DNA of 64,000 bases from a bacterium (lineage in GTDB: Bacteria > Electryoneota > RPQS01), in NCBI GenBank assembly GCA_023382385.1, contig JAHDVH010000002.1:510219-574218 (forward strand), given 5' to 3'. The translations under genes and the position numbers were made by a program. A model generated the notes under the pieces. The model did not search any database. It was not told the DNA's origin and saw only the letters and a program-made list of their open reading frames with translations. Below, piece after piece: positions 1 to 7,165 of the stretch (positions are counted from its first letter, which is position 1; each line of letters opens with the position of its first letter).

Positions 1-42
1 CCATTCACAGGCTGGCCAGCCGATGACAAAGGGAGGTTCCAA

Positions 43-171
43 ATGGAACAGCCGCCGAAAGCCGGATATGTACTGATCTACTGTCGCTACATTGTCCGGA
101 AGGGTAGAAGAATCTACCCGAAGAATGCGCGTTTTTTCCGTTTCTGGGTCAAGCCCAAGAAGCAGAAGTAG
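43..171 (+). CDS. Small basic protein, or C-terminal end of a longer gene
   Basis: This is a 42-residue reading frame starting MEQPPKAGYVLIYC and ending in a lysine-rich tail (KPKKQK). A GGGAGG Shine-Dalgarno sequence lies 7 bases before the ATG, which is why I chose this start. The frame stays open upstream to base 1, so it may be the end of a longer protein that begins outside the window. The protein is rich in Lys, Arg and aromatic residues and has no membrane segment or signal peptide. I do not recognise the family. It lies next to the truncated trpF-like remnant and upstream of the phage-like module on the same strand, so a mobile origin is possible but unproven. Confidence 0.5.
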   Translation: MEQPPKAGYVLIYCRYIVRKGRRIYPKNARFFRFWVKPKKQK

Positions 172-269
172 CGTAGTGGTCGTGCGCCCACCTTGGTTTT
201 TTCAATGAACTCAGAGCAACTTCATTCTAAGTGCTTAGAACAAGTATCTGCATTAGATACGAGACAAAA

Positions 270-464
270 TCATGTTGCGGCCCAACTGCTGCAGTCTCCC
301 AGAATAACAATCTCCGCAATCAACTCGTCCGCAATCGGCCCCGGTCCAGAGGGCATCTTCGCCACCAGCCCAATCGCCCACGCGCCATGCGCAATCGCAA
401 GCTCCGCTTCCTCAACCGATGCAATGCAGCAAATCTTGACGCGCGTCACGCGGCTACTTTCCAA
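270..464 (-). pseudogene. Truncated phosphoribosylanthranilate isomerase-like (TrpF) N-terminus
   Basis: The first 53 codons match the start of the TrpF (beta/alpha)8 barrel: a VKICCIAS first strand, the first helix (VEEAELAIAHGAWAIGLV) and the MPSGPG loop. A full enzyme of about 200 residues would catalyse the third step of tryptophan synthesis. Here homology stops near position 306 and the frame ends after 11 unrelated residues, so more than 70 percent of the protein is missing. The start is TTG and overlaps the end of the upstream gene by 11 bp, as in a translationally coupled operon. The break is followed by unrelated sequence that leads to the small plus-strand gene at 43-171. I read it as a dead 5' fragment left by a deletion or insertion. 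Confidence 0.65.
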
Positions 465-1269
465 ACATCGTCCCCGGATTCAATTCCGCCAGCGCATCCC
501 AATACGGACTCTTGCGCAATTGCGCGTGCAGATCCGCCAGATACTGCTCTTTCCCCAGAATAAACGGCGGCCAGCCCGTGTCCAGCAGTTCCAATCCGAG
601 CCTTGCGTTCCCCGTGTAAATCATCTCCACAAAGTAACGATGAATCACCGCCATCGACGCGGGCATGAACTCCTGATCGATATGCGGCCCGTAATCTTTC
701 CACGCCTTGCCATCCCGCGTCTCCCGCAGCATCCGTAGCACTTCGGATGCGTCAGGCTCCGGCGCGCGCATCAATTCCGGTGCGGCCTTGAATCCCGTGC
801 GCGACGCTTCCAGCACCACCGCCGGAATCGGCGACTCACTGTGCGGCAGCTTCCAATAGTCGAGCGTCAAATCCCCTGCCGTCACGTCCCACTGCCGGTC
901 TCCGTCGCGGTCGCCCCACGCGCCCGGATGATCGATCGTGTCAATCACCTCAAAATTGAATCCAAGCGACAGCACGTAGTGCGCCAGACAGCAATGCGCA
1001 CCGCCCGAATACGTCTCGACGATCACATCCTGAATCTTATCTCCCGTCAGGTCTTTCGGCATCTTCAGCGAGTCCTGATCGAGCACGCGCACGATGTAGT
1101 CGCTGATACTCCACACGCTCTTCTCCCGCTTCGTCACGGTAAGCTCTTTCATCACTCCGTCGGCAGCCGGCGCAATCGTGAAGGTGTGGTCGCCAATCGT
1201 CCTCACCATCAGCGGCTCGGCGGCGAGTACGTGCGCGCTGATCAGGCAACACACTAAAACTATGAGCAT
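454..1269 (-). CDS. Exported hypothetical protein with VCBS-like segment
   Basis: The product is 271 residues with a short signal peptide (MLIVLVCCLISAHVLAA, cleavage probably near residue 17). Around residues 73-95 the sequence DLTGDKIQDVIVETYSGGA followed by HCC resembles calcium-binding VCBS/FG-GAP-like repeats found in small periplasmic proteins. The rest is unrecognised, with a helical C-terminal half. The ATG is preceded by AAGGATC at a good distance and overlaps the upstream gene (1260-1487) by 10 bp. Its own end overlaps the trpF-like remnant. The three form one minus-strand transcription unit from the promoter near 1565-1593. The function is unknown. Confidence 0.75.
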   Translation of the reverse strand: MLIVLVCCLISAHVLAAEPLMVRTIGDHTFTIAPAADGVMKELTVTKREKSVWSISDYIVRVLDQDSLKMPKDLTGDKIQDVIVETYSGGAHCCLAHYVLSLGFNFEVIDTIDHPGAWGDRDGDRQWDVTAGDLTLDYWKLPHSESPIPAVVLEASRTGFKAAPELMRAPEPDASEVLRMLRETRDGKAWKDYGPHIDQEFMPASMAVIHRYFVEMIYTGNARLGLELLDTGWPPFILGKEQYLADLHAQLRKSPYWDALAELNPGTMFGK

Positions 1270-1487
1270 GGTTCAGATCCTTTCGGTCCAAAACTCGCAT
1301 ACACGAGGCCGTCCTTGCCCGTCACGTCCGTCGTTTCCCACTTCGCTCGTGCCGCCCACTCGCGCACCACGATATTGCGCTCCGTCTGCGAAAGCGCATA
1401 GAGCTCTTCCAATGCGGCGCGCGTCGGCTTTGCGCCGAACGCAGCCTCATACAAATCCGCAAAGCTATACTGACAATGTGAAGACAT
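1260..1487 (-). CDS. Small conserved hypothetical protein
   Basis: The product is 75 residues beginning MSSHCQYSFADLYEAAFG and containing ELYALSQTERNIVVREWA and a terminal GKDGLVYASFGPKG segment. It looks like a small cytoplasmic helical protein with no signal peptide or membrane segment. A TTG five codons further upstream could also serve as start; I prefer the ATG, although neither has a clear Shine-Dalgarno sequence. It is the first gene of the minus-strand unit, with a good promoter about 80 bp upstream, and its stop overlaps the next gene. I do not recognise a function. Confidence 0.65.
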   Translation of the reverse strand: MSSHCQYSFADLYEAAFGAKPTRAALEELYALSQTERNIVVREWAARAKWETTDVTGKDGLVYASFGPKGSEPCS

Positions 1488-1564
1488 AAGGGGTGAGGGC
1501 AACTACTGGAGACCGGAACCGCACGCTGGACAATCCCTTAAATACCTTATCTCCATAGCCTAAA

Positions 1565-1593
1565 AAAATACAAATTTGTCCGCCTATAGTCAA
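1565..1593 (-). promoter_or_regulatory. Sigma-70-type promoter for the 1487-270 unit
   Basis: Read on the minus strand this is TTGACT, 17 bases, TATTTT. It ends about 78 bp before the ATG of the first gene. The spacing matches the other promoters in the window. Confidence 0.6.
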
Positions 1594-2015
1594 TCAAATC
1601 GCTATGCTAAATTACAGCGCAAAGAGAAGTTTACGTCTCCCCGGAACACCCTTCGCACATGCAGCCTGACTCAAATCCGCCCCCGATTCGCTATCCTCAA
1701 ATCCTTGCTTGAGCAGTTTCAGGATTCTCTCTTTTTCAAGTATATCCTAAATACAACAAACTAACTATCTCCAGCAATTTCAACCGCAACCAGCTTAATA
1801 ACAAAAATATAAGTAGTTATCTCTAAACACCTGTTTTCCTATAAGCCTCAAGAAGAGGCATACCGCCTCTCTTTCGCCTCCAAATTCGTAAATTCAATAT
1901 AATATAAATGAAATATTTTCAAAAAATAAAATATCAATCTGGTACTTGATAATTGAACAAACGGGCAAATAAGCCCCGTTGAAACAATGACTTGTGCTTT
2001 TTATGCGGAATCCTC
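1594..2015. other. AT-rich intergenic stretch with hairpins
   Basis: I see no convincing gene between the minus-strand promoter and the promoter of the capsid module. The stretch is much more AT-rich than its surroundings. It contains two overlapping, mutually exclusive hairpins that share one arm (GCCTC 1845-1849 with GAGGC 1855-1859, or AGAGGC 1854-1859 with GCCTCT 1865-1870). An AACGGGC/GCCCCGTT hairpin lies just before position 1980. These may be transcription stops that insulate the two divergent units. Confidence 0.4.
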
Positions 2016-2044
2016 TTGACAACAGGCACTTTTTATCATACATT
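2016..2044 (+). promoter_or_regulatory. Strong promoter of the phage-like head module
   Basis: This is TTGACA at 2016-2021, 17 bases, TACATT at 2039-2044. Transcription would start near 2051, giving a short leader before the ATG at 2074. The same two hexamers and spacing precede two of the exported-protein genes (12374-12402 and 15086-15114), so the host polymerase should read it. Confidence 0.75.
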
Positions 2045-2073
2045 ATTGCCGTCCTCAACAACGGAGCCTCTCC

Positions 2074-2460
2074 ATGACCCCTCTTTCCGATTCCCCCCTT
2101 TCCCAAGCCCTCGAACTCCTCTCCAACCCCACCACTCTCGATCTCGATGAAGTCGCCCGTCAACTTGAACTCGCTACTCTCGAAAACGCCGCCCTGCGCG
2201 GACTCCTCAGCCTCTATGAAGATGAACTCCGCCGCGAACTAAGCGGCAAACTCGAACTCGCCGGCTTCCTGCCTGCCTGTCCCGACCCGCAAACCGCCCT
2301 CACCTTGAGCGGCGAGCAGCTTCTGTCCGCCCGCCGCCACGCTTCCCTCCTCTTTAACCAAGTCTTTCAACTTGCCCCCATCGCCCGGAGCGCTACTCCT
2401 TCCAAAACTCCCCGCGTGCCCACCGACCTGCTGCTCCGGTCAGGCCTCGGCACAACCTAA
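2074..2460 (+). CDS. Unknown first gene of the head module
   Basis: The product is 128 residues: a helical, leucine- and glutamate-rich N-terminal two thirds (LDEVARQLELATLENAALRG looks coiled-coil-like) and a Pro/Ser/Arg-rich tail. There is no signal peptide. GGAG lies 9 bases before the ATG. It is the first gene after the module promoter, ahead of the decoration and capsid genes, a place where phages often keep a scaffold or small assembly protein. That role is only an inference from position and helical content. I do not recognise the family. Confidence 0.6.
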   Translation: MTPLSDSPLSQALELLSNPTTLDLDEVARQLELATLENAALRGLLSLYEDELRRELSGKLELAGFLPACPDPQTALTLSGEQLLSARRHASLLFNQVFQLAPIARSATPSKTPRVPTDLLLRSGLGTT

Positions 2461-2504
2461 CACTCCCTACTCTCTCGCTTGCAGTCTTGCCTCAACTGAC
2501 TTGC

Positions 2505-2540
2505 GTCGTCATCCTGAAGGCCGTCGCGGCCTGAAGGATC
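2505..2540. repeat. REP-like palindromic repeat, copy 1
   Basis: This is a 36-bp imperfect palindrome with outer arms ATCCT/AGGAT and inner arms GGCCG/CGGCC. A copy identical at 35 of 36 positions lies at 4277-4312 in the same orientation. Both sit in gaps of the head module, each shortly before a gene that has no Shine-Dalgarno sequence. Confidence 0.7.
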
Positions 2541-2588
2541 TCTCTGGCATCCATCCTCACACCTCACTCCTCCAACCCCACTCTCATT

Positions 2589-3032
2589 ATGCCCACTTCT
2601 TTCCGCATCGACAATGACGGTGCAGGATCCAATCTCCTGCTCACCTTCGAAGTAGACACCACCTCCAACAAAGACTTCACGTGGAGCGATTTGGACTCCA
2701 ATCTCACCGCCGCCGCGATGGCCGACCATAACAAAGTTGGAATGGGCGCCGCCGGATCTCGCTTGATTGGCAAAGTCATTTCCGTCTCTGAAGCCCTCGT
2801 CAGCGGCACCGCCGTTCCGCAACTCTGCACCGTGCAGGTCACCGGCGTCGCGCGCTTCCTCTATTCCGGCACAGCACCCGCCGTCGGACAAAAAGTCGAA
2901 TGCGACGGCACCGGCAAAGTCCGCCGCGCCACCACCTCCGCCGATGTTCCGACGGGCGGCACCACTCATCGCGGCCTCGTCATCGCTGTCGACACCACCG
3001 CCACCACCTGCGACGTCCTGCTCGACGCATAA
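2589..3032 (+). CDS. Phage capsid decoration/cement-like protein
   Basis: The product is 147 residues, small, beta-rich and soluble. The C-terminal half (VGQKVECDGTGKVRRA, then GLVIAVDTTATTCDVLL) follows the pattern of DUF2190-type capsid cement proteins, in which a short beta barrel stabilises the capsid surface. It directly precedes the major capsid gene, the usual place for this function. The ATG has no obvious Shine-Dalgarno sequence; its leader is pyrimidine-rich. The family call rests on pattern and context, so it is moderately sure. Confidence 0.6.
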   Translation: MPTSFRIDNDGAGSNLLLTFEVDTTSNKDFTWSDLDSNLTAAAMADHNKVGMGAAGSRLIGKVISVSEALVSGTAVPQLCTVQVTGVARFLYSGTAPAVGQKVECDGTGKVRRATTSADVPTGGTTHRGLVIAVDTTATTCDVLLDA

Positions 3033-3096
3033 CAACCCTTCCCCGCCGTTGTGCGTCTCCTGACCCGCAAAGGCAACCACTCCACAACAAGAAATT

Positions 3097-4167
3097 ATGA
3101 CCCTCGACTTTTCCCAAGCCTACTCTCTCCGCGACAAAGTGCAGGAACACTCCCGCAGCGGAAACCTCGCCCTCTATTCCGAAGCACAGGAACGCGGCAT
3201 GACCTTCTCCGAACTCCTTGAAGAGTTCGACCCCTCGCCGCGCAAACCCGACGGACAACTCGATACTCCGCTCGACGCCTTCGAACGTCAACTCTTTCTC
3301 GCCGACATCACCTTCACCGGCCGCAACGCCGCCACGCTCGAACAGTTTCTCTCCGGCCCCGGCATGATTCTCGCCCCCGAATACGTCTCGCGCGAAATCC
3401 GTCGCGGCTACAAAATGGTGCAGGACCCCGAAGAACTCGTCGCCGCAGTTGTTCCCGAGCGCGGCCCCACCGTCACACCTATCTACATCAAAACCGATTT
3501 TGCTAAAAAGCCGCAGCGGCGTCACGATCACGCCGCCTACCCTGTGGTCAAACTCGCCTACCGACAGAAAGAAACCGCGATGATTGACCGCGGGCGTCAG
3601 TTTGATTTCAGCTACCGCATTCTCAAAAACCAGAAGCTCGCCGAGTTCCGCGTCTTCCTCTGGTGGATCGGCGCGCAGCTTGCGGCGGATGAAGTCTCCG
3701 AAATCTACAACATCGTCGTCAACGGTGACGGCACCTCGCCCGCTCCCTCAAACTCCTTCAACGGCTCCGGCGGCACCTTCGCCTACACCGACCTCGTGCA
3801 TCTCGCAATGGCCTTCGATGGTCCCGCGCGCATGACGCACCTGCTCGGCGCGAAGTCCGACATCGAAGTCGTGTTGAAAATCAACGAGCTGCAGGACGCG
3901 CAGGCCTTTCAAGGCGGAGCCTTCGCCAACACCGGAGACTACCGCACCTTCCTTCCGCTCAACACACGCCTCGTCGCTGTCGAAGGAGCAACCGCCACGA
4001 AATTCGCCGCGCTCGACCATCGCTTCGCCGTCCGCGAGTCCGTCGCGCAACCGCTCCTGATTGAAGCCGAAAAAATCATCTCCCACAAACTCGAATCCGC
4101 CGTCGTCTCCAAAGAGTCCGTCTACACCATCATGGTGGACGAAGCCGTCGCCATGAGCGATTACTAA
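3097..4167 (+). CDS. Phage-like major capsid protein
   Basis: The product is 356 residues and is probably the HK97-fold shell protein of a tailed-phage-type head. The N-terminus is helical and charged (residues 1-70), followed by a region that could be the E-loop and P-domain (FAKKPQRRHDHAAYPVVKLA, then the helix around KNQKLAEFRVFLWWIGAQLA) and a C-terminal domain with regular beta strands. Length and gene order (decoration protein before, connector after, terminase downstream) fit a capsid gene. It is intact. It has only a weak AAGAAA before its ATG, odd for a protein needed in hundreds of copies. No signal peptide is present, so an encapsulin-like or phage particle would assemble in the cytoplasm. 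Confidence 0.75.
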   Translation: MTLDFSQAYSLRDKVQEHSRSGNLALYSEAQERGMTFSELLEEFDPSPRKPDGQLDTPLDAFERQLFLADITFTGRNAATLEQFLSGPGMILAPEYVSREIRRGYKMVQDPEELVAAVVPERGPTVTPIYIKTDFAKKPQRRHDHAAYPVVKLAYRQKETAMIDRGRQFDFSYRILKNQKLAEFRVFLWWIGAQLAADEVSEIYNIVVNGDGTSPAPSNSFNGSGGTFAYTDLVHLAMAFDGPARMTHLLGAKSDIEVVLKINELQDAQAFQGGAFANTGDYRTFLPLNTRLVAVEGATATKFAALDHRFAVRESVAQPLLIEAEKIISHKLESAVVSKESVYTIMVDEAVAMSDY

Positions 4168-4203
4168 ACTCTCCTCTGCGCGTCGTCATTCCATTCGAAT
4201 GTC

Positions 4204-4235
4204 GTCCCCCGCTTCCCTCTGCGGAGGCGGGGGAC
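4204..4235. repeat. GC-rich perfect hairpin after the capsid gene
   Basis: The arms GTCCCCCGC (4204-4212) and GCGGGGGAC (4227-4235) pair perfectly around a 14-base loop. The element is preceded by GTCGTCATT, the same lead-in as the REP-like copy 70 bp further on, so the two may belong to one repeat family. It could also slow or stop transcription after the capsid gene. Confidence 0.55.
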
Positions 4236-4276
4236 CCCACCCCGCATCAACGCGGCGACCAAAACCCTTTTTCTGT

Positions 4277-4312
4277 GTCGTCATCCTGAAGGCCGTTGCG
4301 GCCTGAAGGATC
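4277..4312. repeat. REP-like palindromic repeat, copy 2
   Basis: This differs from copy 1 (2505-2540) at one base in the loop. It lies 25 bp before the ATG of the next head-module gene. Confidence 0.7.
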
Positions 4313-4337
4313 CCTCCGGTCTTTCCAAACTCCCGCC

Positions 4338-4703
4338 ATGAAATCTAATCTCGCCATCGCCCTCGCCAGTCAACCGCTCCTCTGCTTCACCTTCAGCGGC
4401 ACGACCGGCTCCTCTTCTCAATATCTCCCCTCCGCAGGCGGCATCGCCGGCGACGGCCTGCCGCTTCCCTTGGACGGCACGCTGGTCAGCATCACCGTCT
4501 TTGACGGCTCCGACATCTACTCCGACATCGGTGACGTCACCTTTGCCGCGCACGACAGGCTCTCCGTCTACTGTCAGAATGACGGCGGTGTCTTCACCGT
4601 TCGTGTTCGCTTGAATGGCGTCTCCACCTCGCTTCGCGCCGAATCGGTCCCGCTAAGTTCCACACTGCAAGTCACCGTCGTCGTTGCCGTCAATCGCTTC
4701 TAA
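4338..4703 (+). CDS. Head-module hypothetical beta-rich protein
   Basis: The product is 121 residues starting MKSNLAIALASQPLLCFTFSG. The N-terminus is mildly hydrophobic but not a convincing signal peptide, because a beta-rich sequence follows without a cleavage pattern. Residues 40-120 alternate as in small beta-sandwich proteins (LVSITVFDGSDIYSDIGDV, TVRVRLNGVSTSL). It lies between the capsid and connector genes, where phages often carry a minor head or completion protein. I do not recognise it. The ATG was chosen because the upstream in-frame sequence lies in the palindromic repeat. Confidence 0.55.
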   Translation: MKSNLAIALASQPLLCFTFSGTTGSSSQYLPSAGGIAGDGLPLPLDGTLVSITVFDGSDIYSDIGDVTFAAHDRLSVYCQNDGGVFTVRVRLNGVSTSLRAESVPLSSTLQVTVVVAVNRF

Positions 4704-4712
4704 GGAGAACCC

Positions 4713-5534
4713 ATGCCCTTCACCGACCTTCTCACTGTTCGCAAACACCTCGTCGCTTCCAACACTCCCGCGCTTCCCTTTGAAAACATCCCCCTGACAC
4801 TCTCAGGCACAACACCCGTCCCCCTGCCGCAGGGAAATGTCCTCGCTTCGGTCAGCGTCAAGTGGCTCGCCTCCGAACTTCCCACGCTCGAACCCTCCGT
4901 CGTGCTCGTCAATGAAAACTGGGCCTCGCTTTCTTATGCGAACCTCGCGCGCGGCAGCGTCGTTGTCGCGAGCACCTTAAGTCTCGCGCAGGTCTTCACC
5001 GAAGAACACGACTACCGCGTCAATCATGAAGAAGGCAAGCTCAAACGCCTCGCTTCCGGTGCCATTCCCAATTCCTTCCCCGCCGTCGTCTGGTATGGCC
5101 GCTATCACCTCTTTGCGGAATCTTCAGACTTCGTTGTGGACTACGCCGCAGGCACCGTGCGCCGCGCCTCCGGCAGCACTATTCCCGACGGGGCGACCGT
5201 GCTCGTGGACTACATCGTCGCGCACGGCTCCGCCGAAGACGTGCTGATTGAACAGGCCATCGTCGAAGCCGAAGACGTCATCCTCCGCAGTTTGCGCGAA
5301 GGCTACTCCGCATCCTCCACCGACCAGGGCCTGCAATCAGGAGCCACCTACCTCGCGCTGCACATCGTCGCGCGCGGCATGGCCGCGCTGATGCTCACGC
5401 GCAATCTCGGCAGCGATGCCTACTCCCGCGCCCGCGAATGGCTTCAGCTTTCCGATAAATGGCACACCGCCGCGTGGAACGTGCTCGCACCCTTTGTCAC
5501 TCCTCACTCTCTCCGTTCAACCCTTGTCGAATAA
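4713..5534 (+). CDS. Head-tail connector-like protein
   Basis: The product is 273 residues. The N-terminal part is beta-rich and contains two similar strand segments (EEHDYRVNHEEGKLKRLASG and SSDFVVDYAAGTVRRASGST, each followed by an IP-containing loop). The C-terminal part from about residue 170 is helical (EDVLIEQAIVEAEDVILRSL, then HIVARGMAALMLTRNLGSDA), like gp6-type connectors that bind the portal. It has the best ribosome site of the module (AAGGAG, 5 bases before the ATG). It starts 9 bp after the previous gene and ends 1 bp before the next, so the genes are one operon. The connector role is inferred from position and the helical end. Confidence 0.5.
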   Translation: MPFTDLLTVRKHLVASNTPALPFENIPLTLSGTTPVPLPQGNVLASVSVKWLASELPTLEPSVVLVNENWASLSYANLARGSVVVASTLSLAQVFTEEHDYRVNHEEGKLKRLASGAIPNSFPAVVWYGRYHLFAESSDFVVDYAAGTVRRASGSTIPDGATVLVDYIVAHGSAEDVLIEQAIVEAEDVILRSLREGYSASSTDQGLQSGATYLALHIVARGMAALMLTRNLGSDAYSRAREWLQLSDKWHTAAWNVLAPFVTPHSLRSTLVE

Positions 5535-5535
5535 C

Positions 5536-5742
5536 ATGAATATCTTCACCGAAAAAGCCAAGCAGAAAGTGCTCGACACGCTTTACGATCTCGCCACCGA
5601 AGCCAAGAGCACCAACGTCTCCGCCATCAAACTCTATCTCGAACTCGCCGGCGACCAGTCTCCCGCCGAATCGCTCACCACCGAACAGGCTTTGGAAATC
5701 CTCCGTCAGGCCACGACACGCTTGGAGCCGGAACAGCAATGA
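5536..5742 (+). CDS. Small terminase-subunit-like protein
   Basis: The product is 68 residues, all helical, with the phrase AIKLYLELAGDQSP typical of the end of phage small terminase subunits, followed by an acidic tail. It lacks room for the usual N-terminal DNA-binding helix-turn-helix, so it may be a reduced or partial TerS. Its stop overlaps the start of the large terminase gene (ATGA), so translation is coupled. Small terminase subunits select DNA for packaging; loss of sequence-specific DNA binding would fit random packaging, but that is speculation here. Confidence 0.5.
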   Translation: MNIFTEKAKQKVLDTLYDLATEAKSTNVSAIKLYLELAGDQSPAESLTTEQALEILRQATTRLEPEQQ

Positions 5743-7109
5743 ACAAACATGACTTCAATGAATTGCTCCTCTGCTCGCGTTCGCCGTGGCGCTTCCTGAC
5801 CTCACACGTCCAGACGCAGGACCCTGCGCACGGCACCCGCGCCTTTCCCGACTTCGACTACCTGCGTGAGCTGATTCACGCCGCGCAGACGCATCGCTAT
5901 CTGCTGGTTCCCAAATCACGGCAGATGATGGTCACATGGAGCATGGTCGCGCTCTTTCTCTGGCGCGCGCTCTTCAAACAGCCCGGCGTCTATCTCTTCC
6001 TCTCGCGCAATGAACGCTGTGCCGAAGAGCTGCTCGAACGCGCGCGCTTCATCCTCAGTCATCTGCCCGCCGTGATGCGGCCCAAACTCGCCACCAACAA
6101 CAAGTCCGAACTCGAATTCGCGGGACTGCATTCGCGTCTGCTCTCGCTGCCCGCCACTCCCGACGGCCCGCGCATGTATTCGCCCACCGCCGTCTTCTGG
6201 GATGAAATGGCCTTCACGCCCTTCGATTCGCACATCTGGACAGCCCTGCAGCCTGCTCTGCAGAGCGGCGGCTCTTTCGTCGGAGTCTCTTCATCCGGCG
6301 GCGCGCACAATCTCTTCGCTCGCATGATTTCCGATTGCGCGGCGGTGCCCGAAGCGAAGACTTCGCAGAACTTTCACATTCACCGCATCCACTACTCCCT
6401 GCACCCGCAGCGCGATGCCCGATGGAAACGCGACGCCGCGCGCGGACTCTCGCAGGCCGCGTGGGAACGCGAACAGGAAATCTCCTTCGACTCATCGGAA
6501 GACCTTGTCTATTCCGAGTTCGACCCCGTCGTGCACATTCTCAAAGATGAGTTCCATCCGCGCAAGGATTGGCCGCTCTACCGCTCGATTGATTTCGGCT
6601 ATCGCAAACCATTCGTCCTCTGGCTGCAGCGCATCCCTTCCGGTGAATACATTGTCTTTTCCGAATGGGAAGGCCGCGACGCCACCACCGAAGCCATGCA
6701 CGCCGCGCTGCTCCGCACAGACTTGCTCTTCGGTCTGCACGAATATGATTTCACGTGGACTTCCTGCGATCCTTCCGGTGCCGCCGCGCAGGACAGCGGC
6801 ATCTCGCCTGTGGATTTTCTCGTTCGCAACGGCCTGAAGCTGCGTTTTCGCTCTTCCAAAATTCTCCCCGGTGTCGAACGCGTCAAATCCGCCCTGCGCG
6901 ACGCCTCCGGCAAAGTGTCGCTACTGATTTCGCCGCGCTGCGAAAAACTGATCCGCGACCTCGCCCGCTATCGCTGGGCCGCCAACAAAGAGGAGCCCCT
7001 GAAAGACGGCGACTCCGACCATTCTCTCGATGCGCTCCGCTACTTCTTTGTCAACCTCGATGCTGCCGAAGAGCACTACCCCGCAACTCCGCGCGTCGCC
7101 AGACTCTAA
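5739..7109 (+). CDS. terL: Phage terminase large subunit
   Basis: The product is 456 residues, a motor plus nuclease that packs DNA into phage heads. An atypical Walker A (VPKSRQMMVTW, residues 57-67, without the usual glycine) is followed by Walker B with its catalytic glutamate (AVFWDEMAF, 151-159) and an SSSGG coupling motif (184-188). The C-terminal RNase-H-like nuclease shows IDFGYRKP (Asp285), SCDPSG (Asp344) and a final acidic cluster DGDSDHSLDALRY (423-435), so all metal-binding acids appear present. The length is normal. The start is coupled to the small subunit gene. The gene is the last of the plus-strand module and ends 6 bp before a bidirectional terminator; the portal, normally next, lies 15 kb away. 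Confidence 0.88.
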   Translation: MNKHDFNELLLCSRSPWRFLTSHVQTQDPAHGTRAFPDFDYLRELIHAAQTHRYLLVPKSRQMMVTWSMVALFLWRALFKQPGVYLFLSRNERCAEELLERARFILSHLPAVMRPKLATNNKSELEFAGLHSRLLSLPATPDGPRMYSPTAVFWDEMAFTPFDSHIWTALQPALQSGGSFVGVSSSGGAHNLFARMISDCAAVPEAKTSQNFHIHRIHYSLHPQRDARWKRDAARGLSQAAWEREQEISFDSSEDLVYSEFDPVVHILKDEFHPRKDWPLYRSIDFGYRKPFVLWLQRIPSGEYIVFSEWEGRDATTEAMHAALLRTDLLFGLHEYDFTWTSCDPSGAAAQDSGISPVDFLVRNGLKLRFRSSKILPGVERVKSALRDASGKVSLLISPRCEKLIRDLARYRWAANKEEPLKDGDSDHSLDALRYFFVNLDAAEEHYPATPRVARL

Positions 7110-7114
7110 AACAA

Positions 7115-7140
7115 AAGCGGCGCAGTTGCCCGCGCCGCTT
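7115..7140. terminator. Bidirectional terminator between terL and an exported-protein gene
   Basis: The perfect 9-bp arms AAGCGGCGC (7115-7123) and GCGCCGCTT (7132-7140) enclose an 8-base loop. On the minus strand the stem is followed by TTTTGTTTT, so it best serves the gene at 7166-9751. Confidence 0.8.
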
Positions 7141-7165
7141 CGTCAGCGTTCGTGTTTGCTTTGCT

